Shown: positions 34,340 through 43,859, numbered from the stretch's first letter. The stretch: 64,000 bases of DNA from Novosphingobium hassiacum (GCF_014196055.1 NZ_JACICY010000003.1:186001-250000); one strand, 5' to 3'. Notes: a model not told the origin generated them from the sequence alone. Made by a program: numbers and translations.

Positions 34340-34699
34340 GATGACGTCTGGCCAATTCTGGGCCATCCAATCGTCAGCGCGCTGCCCTGTACCTCTGCTT
34401 GCTGCATGCGCTCCGGGACTGCCAAAATCATGACGAGGTAGATCGGGCGGATCATCACCTACGCGTTTTCCGACCTTGGCCTCATGGGTATTTCCTCAAT
34501 CATGACAATGCTTTGACGTCAGGCTCCCGCCGCCGATGTGCCACAGGTTAGTGAGGGACGAGGACGTGAATCGCCTGACAGTATCGCGAAGTTCATAAGT
34601 CTTTTCGGGCGCTTTCGTACGCGCAAAAACAACTTTCCTACGCCGACGGGCCAATGATAGGCAAATGTTCTCTTGATGTTCCAAATCTAGGAGGCAGCC
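34340..34699. other. Gap with no convincing gene
   Basis: This 360-base stretch lies between the glycosyltransferase and the spike-base gene, lower in GC than the flanks. Short ORFs on the minus strand (for example 34496-34708) have no protein-like pattern. The right end carries AGGAGGCAGCC, a strong ribosome binding site for the gene at 34700. Confidence 0.6.
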
Positions 34700-34969
34700 A
34701 TGATCCAAGACGCTTTCGAAGGATACGCAGATAGTCCGATTGCCCCCGCCCAGTTTTGCTTCTCCATCACGCCAAGTGACACGGCCGACCTTCCGCGGGC
34801 GACGAAGGCGCTCTATGTTGGCACCGGAGGATCAATTGTGGTCCTCTCGGTCCGCGGAACGAGCCCGGTCACATTTGCCAACGTTCAGGACGGCACGATT
34901 CTGGACGTCCGCACTCAGGCAGTCCGGGCAACCGGAACCACAGCCTCCAATATCGTCGGACTGGCTTGA
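34700..34969 (+). CDS. Spike-base protein, RCAP_rcc01079 (GTA GhsA)-like
   Basis: An 89-residue single-domain protein. The segments ITPSDTADLPRATKALYVG, a Gly/Ser/Val-rich middle and VRAVRATGTTASNIVGL-like end (here VRTQAVRATGTT) match the small 'spike base' family typified by the head-spike base of the Rhodobacter capsulatus gene transfer agent. A near-consensus AGGAGG lies before the ATG. The stop overlaps the start of the large beta-helix gene (TGATG), mirroring base-spike gene pairs. No other phage or GTA structural gene is in the window. Family call from memory of the motif pattern. Confidence 0.7.
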   Translation: MIQDAFEGYADSPIAPAQFCFSITPSDTADLPRATKALYVGTGGSIVVLSVRGTSPVTFANVQDGTILDVRTQAVRATGTTASNIVGLA

Positions 34970-37002
34970 TGGGACGGCTCGGCTACGGCAGCGGACGACG
35001 GCGAAGTATGGGCTATAGGTCTGTTGCACCCCCGATCGCGCCATCTGCAGCATGGAACGGCACCAGCGGCAGCGGATTCACGACCGTTCCAACAGATCCC
35101 GTAAGGTCCACTGCGAAGCCAGCAATGCGGATCATGGTAGCTCCGTATCAGTGGTACAGTAACCAGTTGCTCGTCGGCGTATGCGCGGCGGCGAGTGACG
35201 GTGGAACGCTGATCAATGACATGGGGCTCGATATGGTCATCGCCCATTTCGAAGGGACCCGCGTCTTTATCGAGAGCCCATCGATCGAAGTGATCACTGA
35301 TGCCAACGGCATCAAGCGCCCCTATTACGGATGGTGGATCCGATTACGCCACGACGGCAGAAACGGACATGCGCAGCTTTACTTCGAAGGTGTCGCAAAG
35401 GACCCGTCCATGCAGCGCCGCGTGATTGGACCATTCCAGTTCAGCCCGCAAGCCTCACTCTTTAGCCATGAGATAACGATCGCCGCAACGCCGCCGGAGA
35501 TCGTCGGTTCGCGCTACAAGACGATGGGCGCGGCCTTGAGCTACCTGCGCACAATGAACGCTACGAATCCGCGGCTGACTTTTATCGAGAGCGGCACATA
35601 CAATGTCGAGCCTCCTGGCGCGAACAATTGGTCGGGAGGGTCGTGGATCAATGGATACGTGCATCTCGAAGCGACCGTACCCGTCACATTGGGGCGACCG
35701 GTGCCAGCTTCGAACGCCGATCCGTCCCCCATGCGTCCGACGTGTGGGCTCCACATCAAGGGACGCAACATTACAGTAGATTTCGCTAATTGCAGCGAGG
35801 CTTATCACAGTGACACCGCGACACGCCTGAACCATTGGTTCGATGGTTGCATTTTTACCAACTCGCGTGGCCGCTACGACCTGTTCCGCAAGATTTCACG
35901 CAGCATCCTCGGGTGGATATTCCGCGCCGGCGCGTACGTCACGGAATGTGAGTTCCGAAATTTGTGGAACGCTGGCAACGAAAGCCCGCTCGTACGCGGC
36001 TGTACCTTCGATGCGTGCTACGGCGATTTGTTCACCGGTGCGCAATGCGTGATCTACAACCGCGTCAATGATTTCGACAGCAGCGCATTTCGCCTGCGCA
36101 TCCCCTCAATCTCGATCAATATGCCGTCCGGCGGCACTCTGGAGCGTACCGGCAACACTGTTGCCGCTCGTGTCAACGGCAGCGTCGTTGGCAGTTTTAC
36201 ACTAGCGAACGCACTCGCAGATTTTAACGCCAACACCAACTATACCAATGCAAATGTGGTCAATTGGGTCAACGGGCTTGCGGGCTGGAGCGCCACGTTG
36301 CTGGACGATACACGAGCGGCCACACTTCTCGCGCCGGGTTCGACGACAATACTGCCGGGTACATGGGCGGCGCAAAGCGGCGCGGGCGGAGTGCTGATCC
36401 TCGACACGATGATCGACATACACTCGGATTGGTACCAGCGAACCAACACGGCTGAATCCGAGAACATCTTTATCGGCTACAATTATGCGAATGAGATCGC
36501 TTGCCAGCTAATCTTTATCGAAAGAAACTGCTACGACTGGATTTGTATAAACAACACATGGCGCACAAAGGCGATCTGGACAGAAGGCCTCAGGACGAGT
36601 GCTCGGAGCGTCCTGATTCGTGGCCGCCATCAAGTTTTCCTACACAATACGGTCATTGGTCAAATTATGCGTTTGAGCGGCAACAATGTTTCTGGTGCTG
36701 ATTATGACGCTTACTGTGTAATCGCCAACAACGTGGCTGATAACTTTGAATGGTCTCCTGCGACTGCGCAAGACTCAGACTTGCGACTTGCCGACAATCA
36801 CTTTTTTGCTGGCTACGCGCTCCCTGCCCTTTCGGTAAACACAAGTCAGGGCGGAACCGAGGATACTCTATTTCCCTTGGGCAGCATCGGCAAGTTTGCT
36901 CCTGGCGGAGCACTGCTCACAAATCTCAAAGTGCCGCGTCTGAATCACGATCAGACACATGCTCCTCGTGCCACGCTTGCACCGGCCGGCGCGCTCAGTT
37001 GA
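34969..37002 (+). CDS. Right-handed beta-helix spike/tailspike-like protein
   Basis: A 677-residue protein without signal peptide. An N-terminal 130-residue region (MGRLGYGSGRRRSMGYRS...) carries short Gly/Arg-rich repeats. The rest has regularly spaced short beta-strand segments with Asn/Gly turns (GRNITVDFANC, VTECEFRNLWN, LVRGCTFDACYG, NIFIGYNYAN, VLIRGRHQVFLHNTVIG), typical of pectate-lyase/tailspike-like parallel beta-helices. Translationally coupled to the spike-base gene. Possible roles: polysaccharide-binding or -cleaving spike, or capsule-modifying epimerase/lyase. Catalytic residues cannot be assigned. Codon usage is less GC-rich than neighbours. Confidence 0.75.
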   Translation: MGRLGYGSGRRRSMGYRSVAPPIAPSAAWNGTSGSGFTTVPTDPVRSTAKPAMRIMVAPYQWYSNQLLVGVCAAASDGGTLINDMGLDMVIAHFEGTRVFIESPSIEVITDANGIKRPYYGWWIRLRHDGRNGHAQLYFEGVAKDPSMQRRVIGPFQFSPQASLFSHEITIAATPPEIVGSRYKTMGAALSYLRTMNATNPRLTFIESGTYNVEPPGANNWSGGSWINGYVHLEATVPVTLGRPVPASNADPSPMRPTCGLHIKGRNITVDFANCSEAYHSDTATRLNHWFDGCIFTNSRGRYDLFRKISRSILGWIFRAGAYVTECEFRNLWNAGNESPLVRGCTFDACYGDLFTGAQCVIYNRVNDFDSSAFRLRIPSISINMPSGGTLERTGNTVAARVNGSVVGSFTLANALADFNANTNYTNANVVNWVNGLAGWSATLLDDTRAATLLAPGSTTILPGTWAAQSGAGGVLILDTMIDIHSDWYQRTNTAESENIFIGYNYANEIACQLIFIERNCYDWICINNTWRTKAIWTEGLRTSARSVLIRGRHQVFLHNTVIGQIMRLSGNNVSGADYDAYCVIANNVADNFEWSPATAQDSDLRLADNHFFAGYALPALSVNTSQGGTEDTLFPLGSIGKFAPGGALLTNLKVPRLNHDQTHAPRATLAPAGALS

Positions 37003-37302
37003 AGACGTCTACGTGGGATGGCAAGCGCTACACGCCTGCTGTTCCACGGCGGCTTTGCCCGATTACACCCGAGGATACCGGTTCGGATGTATTTTTGACC
37101 CGCGGGCGCAACGTGGCACCGATAAATGCTGCATCGCACACGATCCGCATAAGCTATTACGAACCACGTCGCTCAACTCGCCACATTACGCTCTTCCGAC
37201 CGGTCGGGCTACCAGGCAAGGCTTGCTGCGATGCAATATCGGAATATGCAAAAGCCGATATTCGCCATGGTTTTGCAGGGGGTCATTGTGTATCTAGCTC
37301 CA
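37003..37302. other. Gap with possible frameshifted extension of the spike gene
   Basis: These 300 bases follow the spike stop. One base out of frame with the spike, a stop-free reading runs through its end and continues with protein-like content (LKTSTWDGKRYTPA, PITPEDTGSDVFL, NAASHTIRISYYE). This could be a lost C-terminal domain or chance. No separate start or ribosome binding site for it is visible. Confidence 0.35.
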
Positions 37303-38322
37303 ATGACCGTCTCCCCTCCCCAAATTGGTGTAGCAATAGTAGCCTATCAGTCTGCTCCCGTGATCCTGGCCTGCCTCGAAAGCCTGTTCAGATCCGAGGG
37401 CGCATCGCTTCGGGTGGTGGTGACGGACAATGCCTGCACCGATCAGACAGTAGACCTCATCCGCGCGTGGGCTTTGGAAAACGCGGACCGGGTTACCTTT
37501 CAGGAAGCCGTCCTGGGCGAGATTTCCGTAGCGACCGCGGACCTGACCCTGGTGAGATCACCGGTCAACGGTGGGTTTGCCTATGCGTGCAACACAGGAC
37601 TGCGGCTATTGACGCCGATCGAAGGGCTTGACTTGTTCTGGCTCGTCAACCCGGATTGCGAAGTGCTGCCTGATACTGCTGCCCAGTTCATTCGCGGTGC
37701 CTCGCAAGGGGAGTTTTCCCTGATGGGAGGGCGCACGATCTTCCGCAACAACCCCGATATCGTCCAGACCGACGGAGGCCGCGTCTCTCGCCTGACCGGC
37801 GTTTGCAAGTCGGTCAATTGGGGCGTCCCGCTGCGACAGGCAGCGATGCCCAGTGACACGGAAATCGACTTCATCACGGGCGCGAATTGCGTGGCATCAC
37901 GCAAGTTCATCGAAGCGGCAGGCTACATGGTGGAGGACTACTTCATCTATTACGAGGAGGTCGACTGGGCATTCCGCAGAGGCGCACTGCCCTTGCGGCA
38001 GGTGCCCGAGGCTGTGATCCTGCACGACGGCGGCACTGTCATCGGCTCAGGATCCCTCAATCGCTTGCCTTCCCCGTTCTCCACATATTTCAACAGCAGA
38101 AATCGCATTCGTTTCGTAAGGCGCTTCATGCCGACAGCATTGCCCTTGGCGTATGCGTTCATCCTCCTACAGTCATTGCGCAATGTGAAGCGTGGTGCGC
38201 TGCCACAAGCAAAAGCCGCTTTGGCGGGCGCATTAGGATTCAAGCCGCCTGCAAACGTTCGGGAATTTGTGGCAAAAAGTGCTTGGGACCATGCTTTCAC
38301 CGCGCTCGTTGACCGCCCGTGA
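37303..38322 (+). CDS. Glycosyltransferase family 2
   Basis: A 339-residue GT-A glycosyltransferase: IGVAIVAYQSAPVILACLESL start, VVTDNACTDQTVD, FAYACNTGLR, LVNPDCEV (DxD-like), an FITGANCVASRKF block and a YEEVDWAFR segment, as in rhamnosyl-type GT2 enzymes. ATG 37303 is preferred; the ORF begins at 37231 with non-homologous residues and no clear ribosome binding site for either. Probably adds a side-chain sugar in the polysaccharide locus. Confidence 0.85.
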   Translation: MTVSPPQIGVAIVAYQSAPVILACLESLFRSEGASLRVVVTDNACTDQTVDLIRAWALENADRVTFQEAVLGEISVATADLTLVRSPVNGGFAYACNTGLRLLTPIEGLDLFWLVNPDCEVLPDTAAQFIRGASQGEFSLMGGRTIFRNNPDIVQTDGGRVSRLTGVCKSVNWGVPLRQAAMPSDTEIDFITGANCVASRKFIEAAGYMVEDYFIYYEEVDWAFRRGALPLRQVPEAVILHDGGTVIGSGSLNRLPSPFSTYFNSRNRIRFVRRFMPTALPLAYAFILLQSLRNVKRGALPQAKAALAGALGFKPPANVREFVAKSAWDHAFTALVDRP

Positions 38323-38533
38323 GCTCGCCCACGAGACGGTTTCTGCGCCAAGCGAACTGGCCGACATGATCGTGTGAACTGTAGATGACGTCGCCATTCG
38401 CTTGGGGATCTATGATTGCAGGATCAGAAATAGCTCGCGCGGGATGGCTTGACCTCATCCTGCCGTCGACGACCTGATGTCCCCCGCCCTTACCCACGCC
38501 AATGCGTTCGCTCCTGCGGCAGGCTGACATCCA

Positions 38534-39202
38534 TTAAGTCCGTCTGCCGATTAAGCTGACTTGGCTGAACAACAGATGCTCGAAACCACTACCCAAGATT
38601 TTGGCTGCTAGTCTAGCTTTCCCACGCGGCGGGGCAACGGGGCCTACGCTCAATACCTCGACGCCAGCGTCTTCAAACATTCGGCGGAAGCTCTCGGGCG
38701 TAAACCAGCGAAGGTGTGTCCGGTCCATAGGGCCCTTATCTTGGTATTCGAACTTTCCAGAGATGAGGTTGCGCAGGATGCGCCAGTGTGAAATATTCGG
38801 CGAGCTGGCCATAACCAACCCGGATGGCTTGACCTTCCGCACCAGTCCCGAGAGCAGCAAATAAGGATCGACCAAGTGCTCAAGCACTTCGCTCAGAATT
38901 AGCGCATCAAAATGTTCTTCGGGATATGGCAGGGGCATGTCTTCGACATTGCCAATGTGGACTTTCGTCAGCCGACCTTCTGCCACCTTGGCTGCCGGTG
39001 GAAAGATCTCGACACCTATGTAATCGCTACACTTTCCAGCCTGTAGGGCGAGCGCACCGGTCGATCCATTGCCGCAACCAATCTCGAGTATTTTGGCGTT
39101 CGTGTTTGGCGGCAATTGTGCGATGTAGTCATGCCGACCCTCTCCGAAATATACGTCGGGCTTGTCGTTGTATGCGGCAGCCATGCCGACAGTTTCATTC
39201 AT
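38534..39202 (-). CDS. Class I SAM-dependent methyltransferase
   Basis: A 222-residue Rossmann-fold methyltransferase with motif I ILEIGCGNGSTG, an acidic residue after beta-2 (IGVEIFPP), LILSEVLEHLVDP (motif IV region) and RTHLRWFTPESF. These features match the UbiG/glycan-methyltransferase-like group found in capsule and O-antigen loci. It is convergent with the GT2 gene across about 210 bases. Likely methylates a sugar or lipid-linked intermediate; substrate inferred only from context. Confidence 0.88.
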   Translation of the reverse strand: MNETVGMAAAYNDKPDVYFGEGRHDYIAQLPPNTNAKILEIGCGNGSTGALALQAGKCSDYIGVEIFPPAAKVAEGRLTKVHIGNVEDMPLPYPEEHFDALILSEVLEHLVDPYLLLSGLVRKVKPSGLVMASSPNISHWRILRNLISGKFEYQDKGPMDRTHLRWFTPESFRRMFEDAGVEVLSVGPVAPPRGKARLAAKILGSGFEHLLFSQVSLIGRRT

Positions 39203-39646
39203 GGGAGTGCGTCCTTTCGTCCCAACTGCACTTGGGAAAGGTGTGATTCCATTGTCTCGCGGCTAACGGCGATGAACTAACTGTTTTTTGGGCTTCGAGT
39301 CTGTCGTGACCTCCCACGACGGCGCGTGTCCTGCATCGCATAACGTTCTGCGGGGCGCTTGACAACATGGCGCGCCGGATCAGACGGAAGCTCTTCCGCG
39401 CGGCTACCCCATGGGGAGCGAACGCCGAAGCGATCGAAGGATGAAGGAAATGCATAACTTGCAGTGCATGGAATGCTGCTTGCAGCCCGGTTGATCGGAA
39501 CCGATCAGCAGTCGAAAAAACACCCCGCAAGCGGTGCTGCCACTATGTTCCAAGCTTCGCAGAAGTCGAGCAGATTGAGATCCAAGCACGACGTGGCGAG
39601 ATAGACAATCCGGGCAAGGATGTTGCGAGGTTGCAACTTGCCATGG
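39203..39646. other. Gap with no convincing gene
   Basis: This 444-base stretch separates the polysaccharide locus from the glycolate operon. It contains a short perfect palindrome TGATCGG-AA-CCGATCA at 39492-39507 and small ORFs without recognisable protein content. It may be a degraded mobile element boundary; I see nothing definite. Confidence 0.55.
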
Positions 39647-40915
39647 TTATCGACCAAATCTCCTTGCCGCGACCACTCCCACTATTTGCTTACTGCACAA
39701 GTCGGATCGGCCCAACCCATTCCCCAGGCTCGGCGTGACCGCCACGAGCGTGAGGCTGGCGGTTCCGTCAGCAACCTCCACAAGGTTACCGCGCGCTTCT
39801 ACTTGCCGATCGTGCCCTATTCCACCCGCATCATGGACAAGGCCCATCACGATGTCGTGCTCGATCGCGAATCGCATGAGTTCGTCGGCAGTGTAGTTCT
39901 TCGCCCAATCTCCCATCAGCCTGTTGACTTCTGGTCCGTGGACACGGCGGGCCTCCATGGTGGCGAAGCGGGGATCCTGGAGCATGACGTCACCGCCAAT
40001 GAGGCGAAGCAAGTTGGCGACGATCTTGTCGCCGACCGCTGAGACGGAAATGTATTTTCCGTCGCGCGAGCGGCACAGCGAGCCAACCCCCATGTTCAGA
40101 GGCAGGCTGTTGCCTTGCCGCTGGGCCGGATAGCCTAGCACCGAAGCAGCCGGGCACTGCCATTCGATCATGCGACTAAGGGCCCGATGCATTGGCTCTT
40201 CGATGATGAGCCCTCGGGCCGAACCTCGCCAAAGCGCTGCAGCGACCTGCAGCGTCGCAAGCGCCCCCGCGCAGTAATCGGCGAGCGGTACTTCGGGTTG
40301 CACAGGAGGGCCATTCTCCCAACCGGTGATCGTCATCAACCCGCTAGCTGCTGCGGAAAACGCCGGGTGCGTGCTCCAAGGCCATAAATCCGGACGATCG
40401 GCACCGGGGGGAAATATGGAGACGACTGTCGGGGCATTGTCCCTGTCATTGATGCCCGCGAGCAACGGGTGATCCGCCCAGGACCGGCGCGGCACGTCGG
40501 TGCAAACGACGTCGGCGCGGGCCAGCAATGCCTCGACCGCGTCCTTGTCCCGCGCGGAATCGAGTTCGACGGAGCGCTTGTTCCGCGACAGCGCTGTTCG
40601 AAGCGCGGGGGACAGAACATTCGGGTTCGAGGTGGAGGCCGCAGGCTCGATTATGTAAGTGGTGGCGCCGTAATCCGCGAACAGAGTTGCAGCAAAACAA
40701 GCCGCCGGCGTATCGCTGATCTCGACGACCACCAAGTCTTCAAACAGGCTCTGGCAGGAAGCGTCCGCCCTTCCTGCAGTCGCGCGAGGTGGTGCGCGCC
40801 AGGCGACCCCTTCAGGATCGGCTAGTTCAGCCCAATGAAACCGCGGGGCCGTGCGCGCCATCACTGGATCGATGTGCCCCGGCACCGCCACATGGCCGAT
40901 GGTGCAATCCGACAT
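39647..40915 (-). CDS. CaiB/BaiF (family III) CoA-transferase-like protein
   Basis: A 422-residue protein with a family III CoA-transferase domain starting at about residue 57 (LFEDLVVVEISDTPAACFAATLFADYGA in two blocks), LDSARDKDAVEALLARADV, WENGPPVQPEVPLADY and ADELMRFAIEHDI. A 55-residue N-terminal extension and a poor end after VAVTPSLG suggest it may be a trimmed or once-fused copy. No good ribosome binding site precedes ATG 40915. It follows glcG after 55 bases on the same strand. Such enzymes move CoA between carboxylic acids; the acid is unknown. Confidence 0.75.
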   Translation of the reverse strand: MSDCTIGHVAVPGHIDPVMARTAPRFHWAELADPEGVAWRAPPRATAGRADASCQSLFEDLVVVEISDTPAACFAATLFADYGATTYIIEPAASTSNPNVLSPALRTALSRNKRSVELDSARDKDAVEALLARADVVCTDVPRRSWADHPLLAGINDRDNAPTVVSIFPPGADRPDLWPWSTHPAFSAAASGLMTITGWENGPPVQPEVPLADYCAGALATLQVAAALWRGSARGLIIEEPMHRALSRMIEWQCPAASVLGYPAQRQGNSLPLNMGVGSLCRSRDGKYISVSAVGDKIVANLLRLIGGDVMLQDPRFATMEARRVHGPEVNRLMGDWAKNYTADELMRFAIEHDIVMGLVHDAGGIGHDRQVEARGNLVEVADGTASLTLVAVTPSLGNGLGRSDLCSKQIVGVVAARRFGR

Positions 40916-40929
40916 GCCTTCAAGGTTCT

Positions 40930-40962
40930 GGTGACAGACCGGCGGAATGCCAGCCTGTCACC
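40930..40962. repeat. Intergenic inverted repeat between glcG and CoA transferase
   Basis: Perfect 8-base arms GGTGACAG and CTGTCACC with a 17-base spacer, in the 55-base gap. It could form an mRNA hairpin separating expression of the CoA transferase from the glc genes; no T-run follows. Confidence 0.4.
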
Positions 40963-40970
40963 GGGCATGT

Positions 40971-41399
40971 TCAGCCCTGAGCCGTCAATCCCGCCGCCGC
41001 TATTCCAGCAAGCGCACAGGCTTCATCCATGTCGGACAAGTCGCCAGAAATTCCGACCGCCCCGATCGCCATGCCATCGGCGTCGACAACGATTATCCCA
41101 CCAGCGGCAGGTATGACACCCGCAGGCGCGACCGGGCCAAGCGAAGTGACGAAGGTCGCGCGTTCGGCCGTCATGTCGGCGATCTTGCGTGATGACATTC
41201 CAAGAAACAGCGCGCCTGCCGCCTTGCCCAGTGCAAGCTGAAACCGACCGGTCGAAGCGCCGTCCTGGCGCTGATACGCGATCACATGACCACCTGCATC
41301 CACCACGACCACACCGAGCGGTTTGAGCGAGAGTTCGGCTCCTTTGGTGAAGGCGCCTGCAATGATGGTCGTTGCCTGATCGTGGGTTATGCGGGTCAT
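40971..41399 (-). CDS. glcG: GlcG/HbpS heme-binding-like protein
   Basis: A 142-residue GlcG/HbpS domain protein: ITHDQATTIIAGAFTKGAELS start, VVVDAGGHVIAYQRQDGAS, a GMSSRKIADM segment and DGMAIGAVGISG near the end. AAAGGAACT lies 7 bases before the ATG. Its start overlaps the glcF stop by four bases, completing a glcDEFG order. GlcG is a regularly found but biochemically ill-defined member of glycolate oxidase operons. Confidence 0.92.
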   Translation of the reverse strand: MTRITHDQATTIIAGAFTKGAELSLKPLGVVVVDAGGHVIAYQRQDGASTGRFQLALGKAAGALFLGMSSRKIADMTAERATFVTSLGPVAPAGVIPAAGGIIVVDADGMAIGAVGISGDLSDMDEACALAGIAAAGLTAQG

Positions 41400-42709
41400 G
41401 AATGAGTTCCTTTACGTTCGATATCGCGAAGTACCGACGGGACCGGTCCCCCGGTTGCCCAATCGAGCAGTTCAACGGTATGCACGACCGGCGTGCCTGT
41501 GCGCTGGCCGATCTGGATCGCGCAGCCGATGTTTCCGGCAGCAATGACTTGAGCTTCAAGCTTGTCGATCTGCGCGGCCTTGAGATCGCCCAGCTGGCCG
41601 GCAATTTCAGGTTGAAGGATATTGTAGGTACCCGCCGAACCGCAACACAGATGCGAATCCGCAGGCGTCAACACGCTGAAGCCGGCCTGCGACAGAAGGT
41701 TCTTTGGAGCGGCGGTGACCTTTTGCCCGTGTTGCAGCGAACATGCGGCGTGATAGGCAACCTTCATCCCGCTTGGGATGGATGGAGGGAGCCCCACCTC
41801 GTCAAGAAACTCGCTGACATCGCGGGCTAGCTCGGACACCCGAGCCGCCTTTTCGGCGTACTCGGGGTCATCCCGCAACATGAACCCGTAGTTCTTGATG
41901 GTGGTGCCACATCCTGAAGTTGTGATGATGATTGCCTTCAGCCCGCCCGCATCGATTTCGCGCGTCCAGGCATCGACATTTCGCCTCGCGGATTCGAGCG
42001 CGGCTTCCTCGCGCCCCATGTGATGCACCAATGCGCCACAACAGCCTTCGCCCGGTGCGAAAACAACATCGTAACCGCAGCGATTTATAAGCCGGACCGT
42101 AGCTGCACGGAACTCGGGCCGAAGAACAGGCTCGGCACAGCCCTGCAATATGGCGACCCGTCCCTTGCTTTGGGATACGGCTGACGACACGCCGGATGCT
42201 TTCTTGCCCAGCGAGCGCGGGGCCATGTCAAGCATCGCGACAAGCGGACCGAATGCTTCGAACCGTCGGAATACAGGAAGCAAGGGTTTCGCCAGAGGTG
42301 CCAGTCGCAACGCGAAGCGCATGCGACCAGCATTCGGCAGGATTACGGCCAGCAGTGCGCGGTAGATGCGCTGCAACAGGGGACGCCGATAACGCTGTTC
42401 GACATAAGTCCGCGCGTGATCGACCAGGTGCATGTAATTCACCCCGGAAGGGCATGTCGTCATGCAAGACAGGCAGGATAGGCAGCGATCGATGTGACGA
42501 ACGACCTTTTCAGTCGGCGCCCGGTCATTCTCGAGCATGTCCTTGATCAGATAGATGCGCCCGCGGGGCGAATCCAGTTCGTCGCCCAGCAGGGTATATG
42601 TCGGGCATGTCGCCGTGCAAAAACCGCAGTGAACGCACTTGCGGATAACCGACTCAGACGTGGCCATCGCCGGATCGGCCAAGCTTTCCGGAGTAAAGCT
42701 AGTCTGCAT
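41396..42709 (-). CDS. glcF: Glycolate oxidase iron-sulfur subunit
   Basis: A 437-residue protein with two N-terminal 4Fe-4S clusters (CVHCGFCTATCPTY and CLSCLSCMTTCPSG) and two C-terminal CCG domains (GCCGALVHHMG and CCGSAGTYNIL). The ATG at 42709 is set by a GGAGG site 6 bases upstream and discards 29 extra residues. It overlaps glcE by 11 bases. It passes electrons from the flavin subunits GlcD/GlcE to the membrane quinone pool during glycolate (or lactate) oxidation. Confidence 0.95.
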   Translation of the reverse strand: MQTSFTPESLADPAMATSESVIRKCVHCGFCTATCPTYTLLGDELDSPRGRIYLIKDMLENDRAPTEKVVRHIDRCLSCLSCMTTCPSGVNYMHLVDHARTYVEQRYRRPLLQRIYRALLAVILPNAGRMRFALRLAPLAKPLLPVFRRFEAFGPLVAMLDMAPRSLGKKASGVSSAVSQSKGRVAILQGCAEPVLRPEFRAATVRLINRCGYDVVFAPGEGCCGALVHHMGREEAALESARRNVDAWTREIDAGGLKAIIITTSGCGTTIKNYGFMLRDDPEYAEKAARVSELARDVSEFLDEVGLPPSIPSGMKVAYHAACSLQHGQKVTAAPKNLLSQAGFSVLTPADSHLCCGSAGTYNILQPEIAGQLGDLKAAQIDKLEAQVIAAGNIGCAIQIGQRTGTPVVHTVELLDWATGGPVPSVLRDIERKGTHS

Positions 42710-43859
42710 GGGCAACCTCCTCACCAAGAAAGCGGCCGGTTTCGAAAATGCAATCGGGATCGAACGCGCGGCGCACGCGTGCTTCCAGTGCCGCAACGCC
42801 GGCCAACCGCGGGTGCTGTACCGGAATAGCCTGGCGCATCGACAGCGGCGCCCGGATCAGCATTGCGTGCCCTCCAGCGGCTTCCGCTGCGCCGCGTACC
42901 GGTGCCTCTCCGCTGTCTAATGACATCCAGATCCGCGCGCCGCCCCAATCTAGCGACCAGTGGGGTGAGAACGGTTCAAGACGGGCGATGACATTGGCCG
43001 CCTGCCGCGGTGGTACGTGGATGCACCACAGGACATCACCCTTCAGGGCAAGACCGGCACCTGTCTCGCGCCAGAATATGTCTGCCTGGTCTGGATCGAG
43101 CGCTATCATCGTGCCAAAGGCTTCCAGCACCTTTGGCAGCATGACAAGGCGCGCTGCGATCGACGGCTCGAAGCCGGTCAGCCGGAATATGGTTGCGCCA
43201 TCATGATGACGTGCTGCAGCTGAAACTTCAGCGTTGCTTCCAAACGCCTGGGCCATTGCCGCGCAGGAATTGCTGCAATCCAGGCCATCGATTCCCAAGG
43301 TAACGGAAGTCCTGGGTTTTGGCAGAACTTTCAGGGTCAGTTCCGTTATGGCCGCCAGCCTGCCCCAACTGCTTGTGACAAGCTTTGACAGGTCGAAGCC
43401 GGTAACGTTCTTGACGACCTTGCCGCCAGCGACGAACGTTTCTCCTCGGCCTGAAACTGCCGTGAAACCAAGCAGGTGATCGCGAGCACTGCCCGCTGTC
43501 ACGCGTCCTGATCCTGCAACACCAGCAGCGATCACGCCGCCGATCGTGGCCTTGCCCGCAGCTTGGCCGAAAACCGGTCCGTGATCGAACGGTTCGAAAG
43601 CCAGCATCTGCCGCTCGGACGCTACGAGTTGCTCGATCTGCGCCAGCGGCGTTCCGGCGCCCACCGTAAGCACGAGTTCAGCCGGATCGTAATCGACCAC
43701 GCCGGCCATCGCCGACATGCCCAATGTTCGCGCTTCGCGAGGAGCACCAATGAGTGACTTGCTGCCGCCGCCACGGATCTCCAACCGGACTCCGTCACGC
43801 TTCGCGTCGGCAATGGCGTCACAGACGTCTTGCGGTGACTGAGGATTGATTTCAGTCAT
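42699..43859 (-). CDS. glcE: Glycolate oxidase FAD-binding subunit
   Basis: A 386-residue GlcE-type subunit: FAD-binding PCMH domain with LEIRGGGSKSLIG, AFEPFDHGPVFG and GGVIAAGVAGSGRV, then GGKVVKNVTGFDLSKL, typical of GlcE. Shorter than GlcD, as expected. The start overlaps glcD by one base (TGATG) and the end overlaps glcF. Works as part of the GlcDEF membrane-bound complex. Confidence 0.95.
   Translation of the reverse strand: MTEINPQSPQDVCDAIADAKRDGVRLEIRGGGSKSLIGAPREARTLGMSAMAGVVDYDPAELVLTVGAGTPLAQIEQLVASERQMLAFEPFDHGPVFGQAAGKATIGGVIAAGVAGSGRVTAGSARDHLLGFTAVSGRGETFVAGGKVVKNVTGFDLSKLVTSSWGRLAAITELTLKVLPKPRTSVTLGIDGLDCSNSCAAMAQAFGSNAEVSAAARHHDGATIFRLTGFEPSIAARLVMLPKVLEAFGTMIALDPDQADIFWRETGAGLALKGDVLWCIHVPPRQAANVIARLEPFSPHWSLDWGGARIWMSLDSGEAPVRGAAEAAGGHAMLIRAPLSMRQAIPVQHPRLAGVAALEARVRRAFDPDCIFETGRFLGEEVAHAD

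Noticed and set aside
34496..34708. 70-codon minus-strand ORF upstream of the spike-base gene
   Set aside because: Covers the ribosome binding site of the next gene, has no own start signal and no recognisable sequence.
36750..37631. 293-codon plus-strand ORF spanning the spike gene end and GT2 start
   Set aside because: Mostly a shadow frame of both genes; only the middle part in the gap looks protein-like and is reported separately as a possible frameshifted extension.
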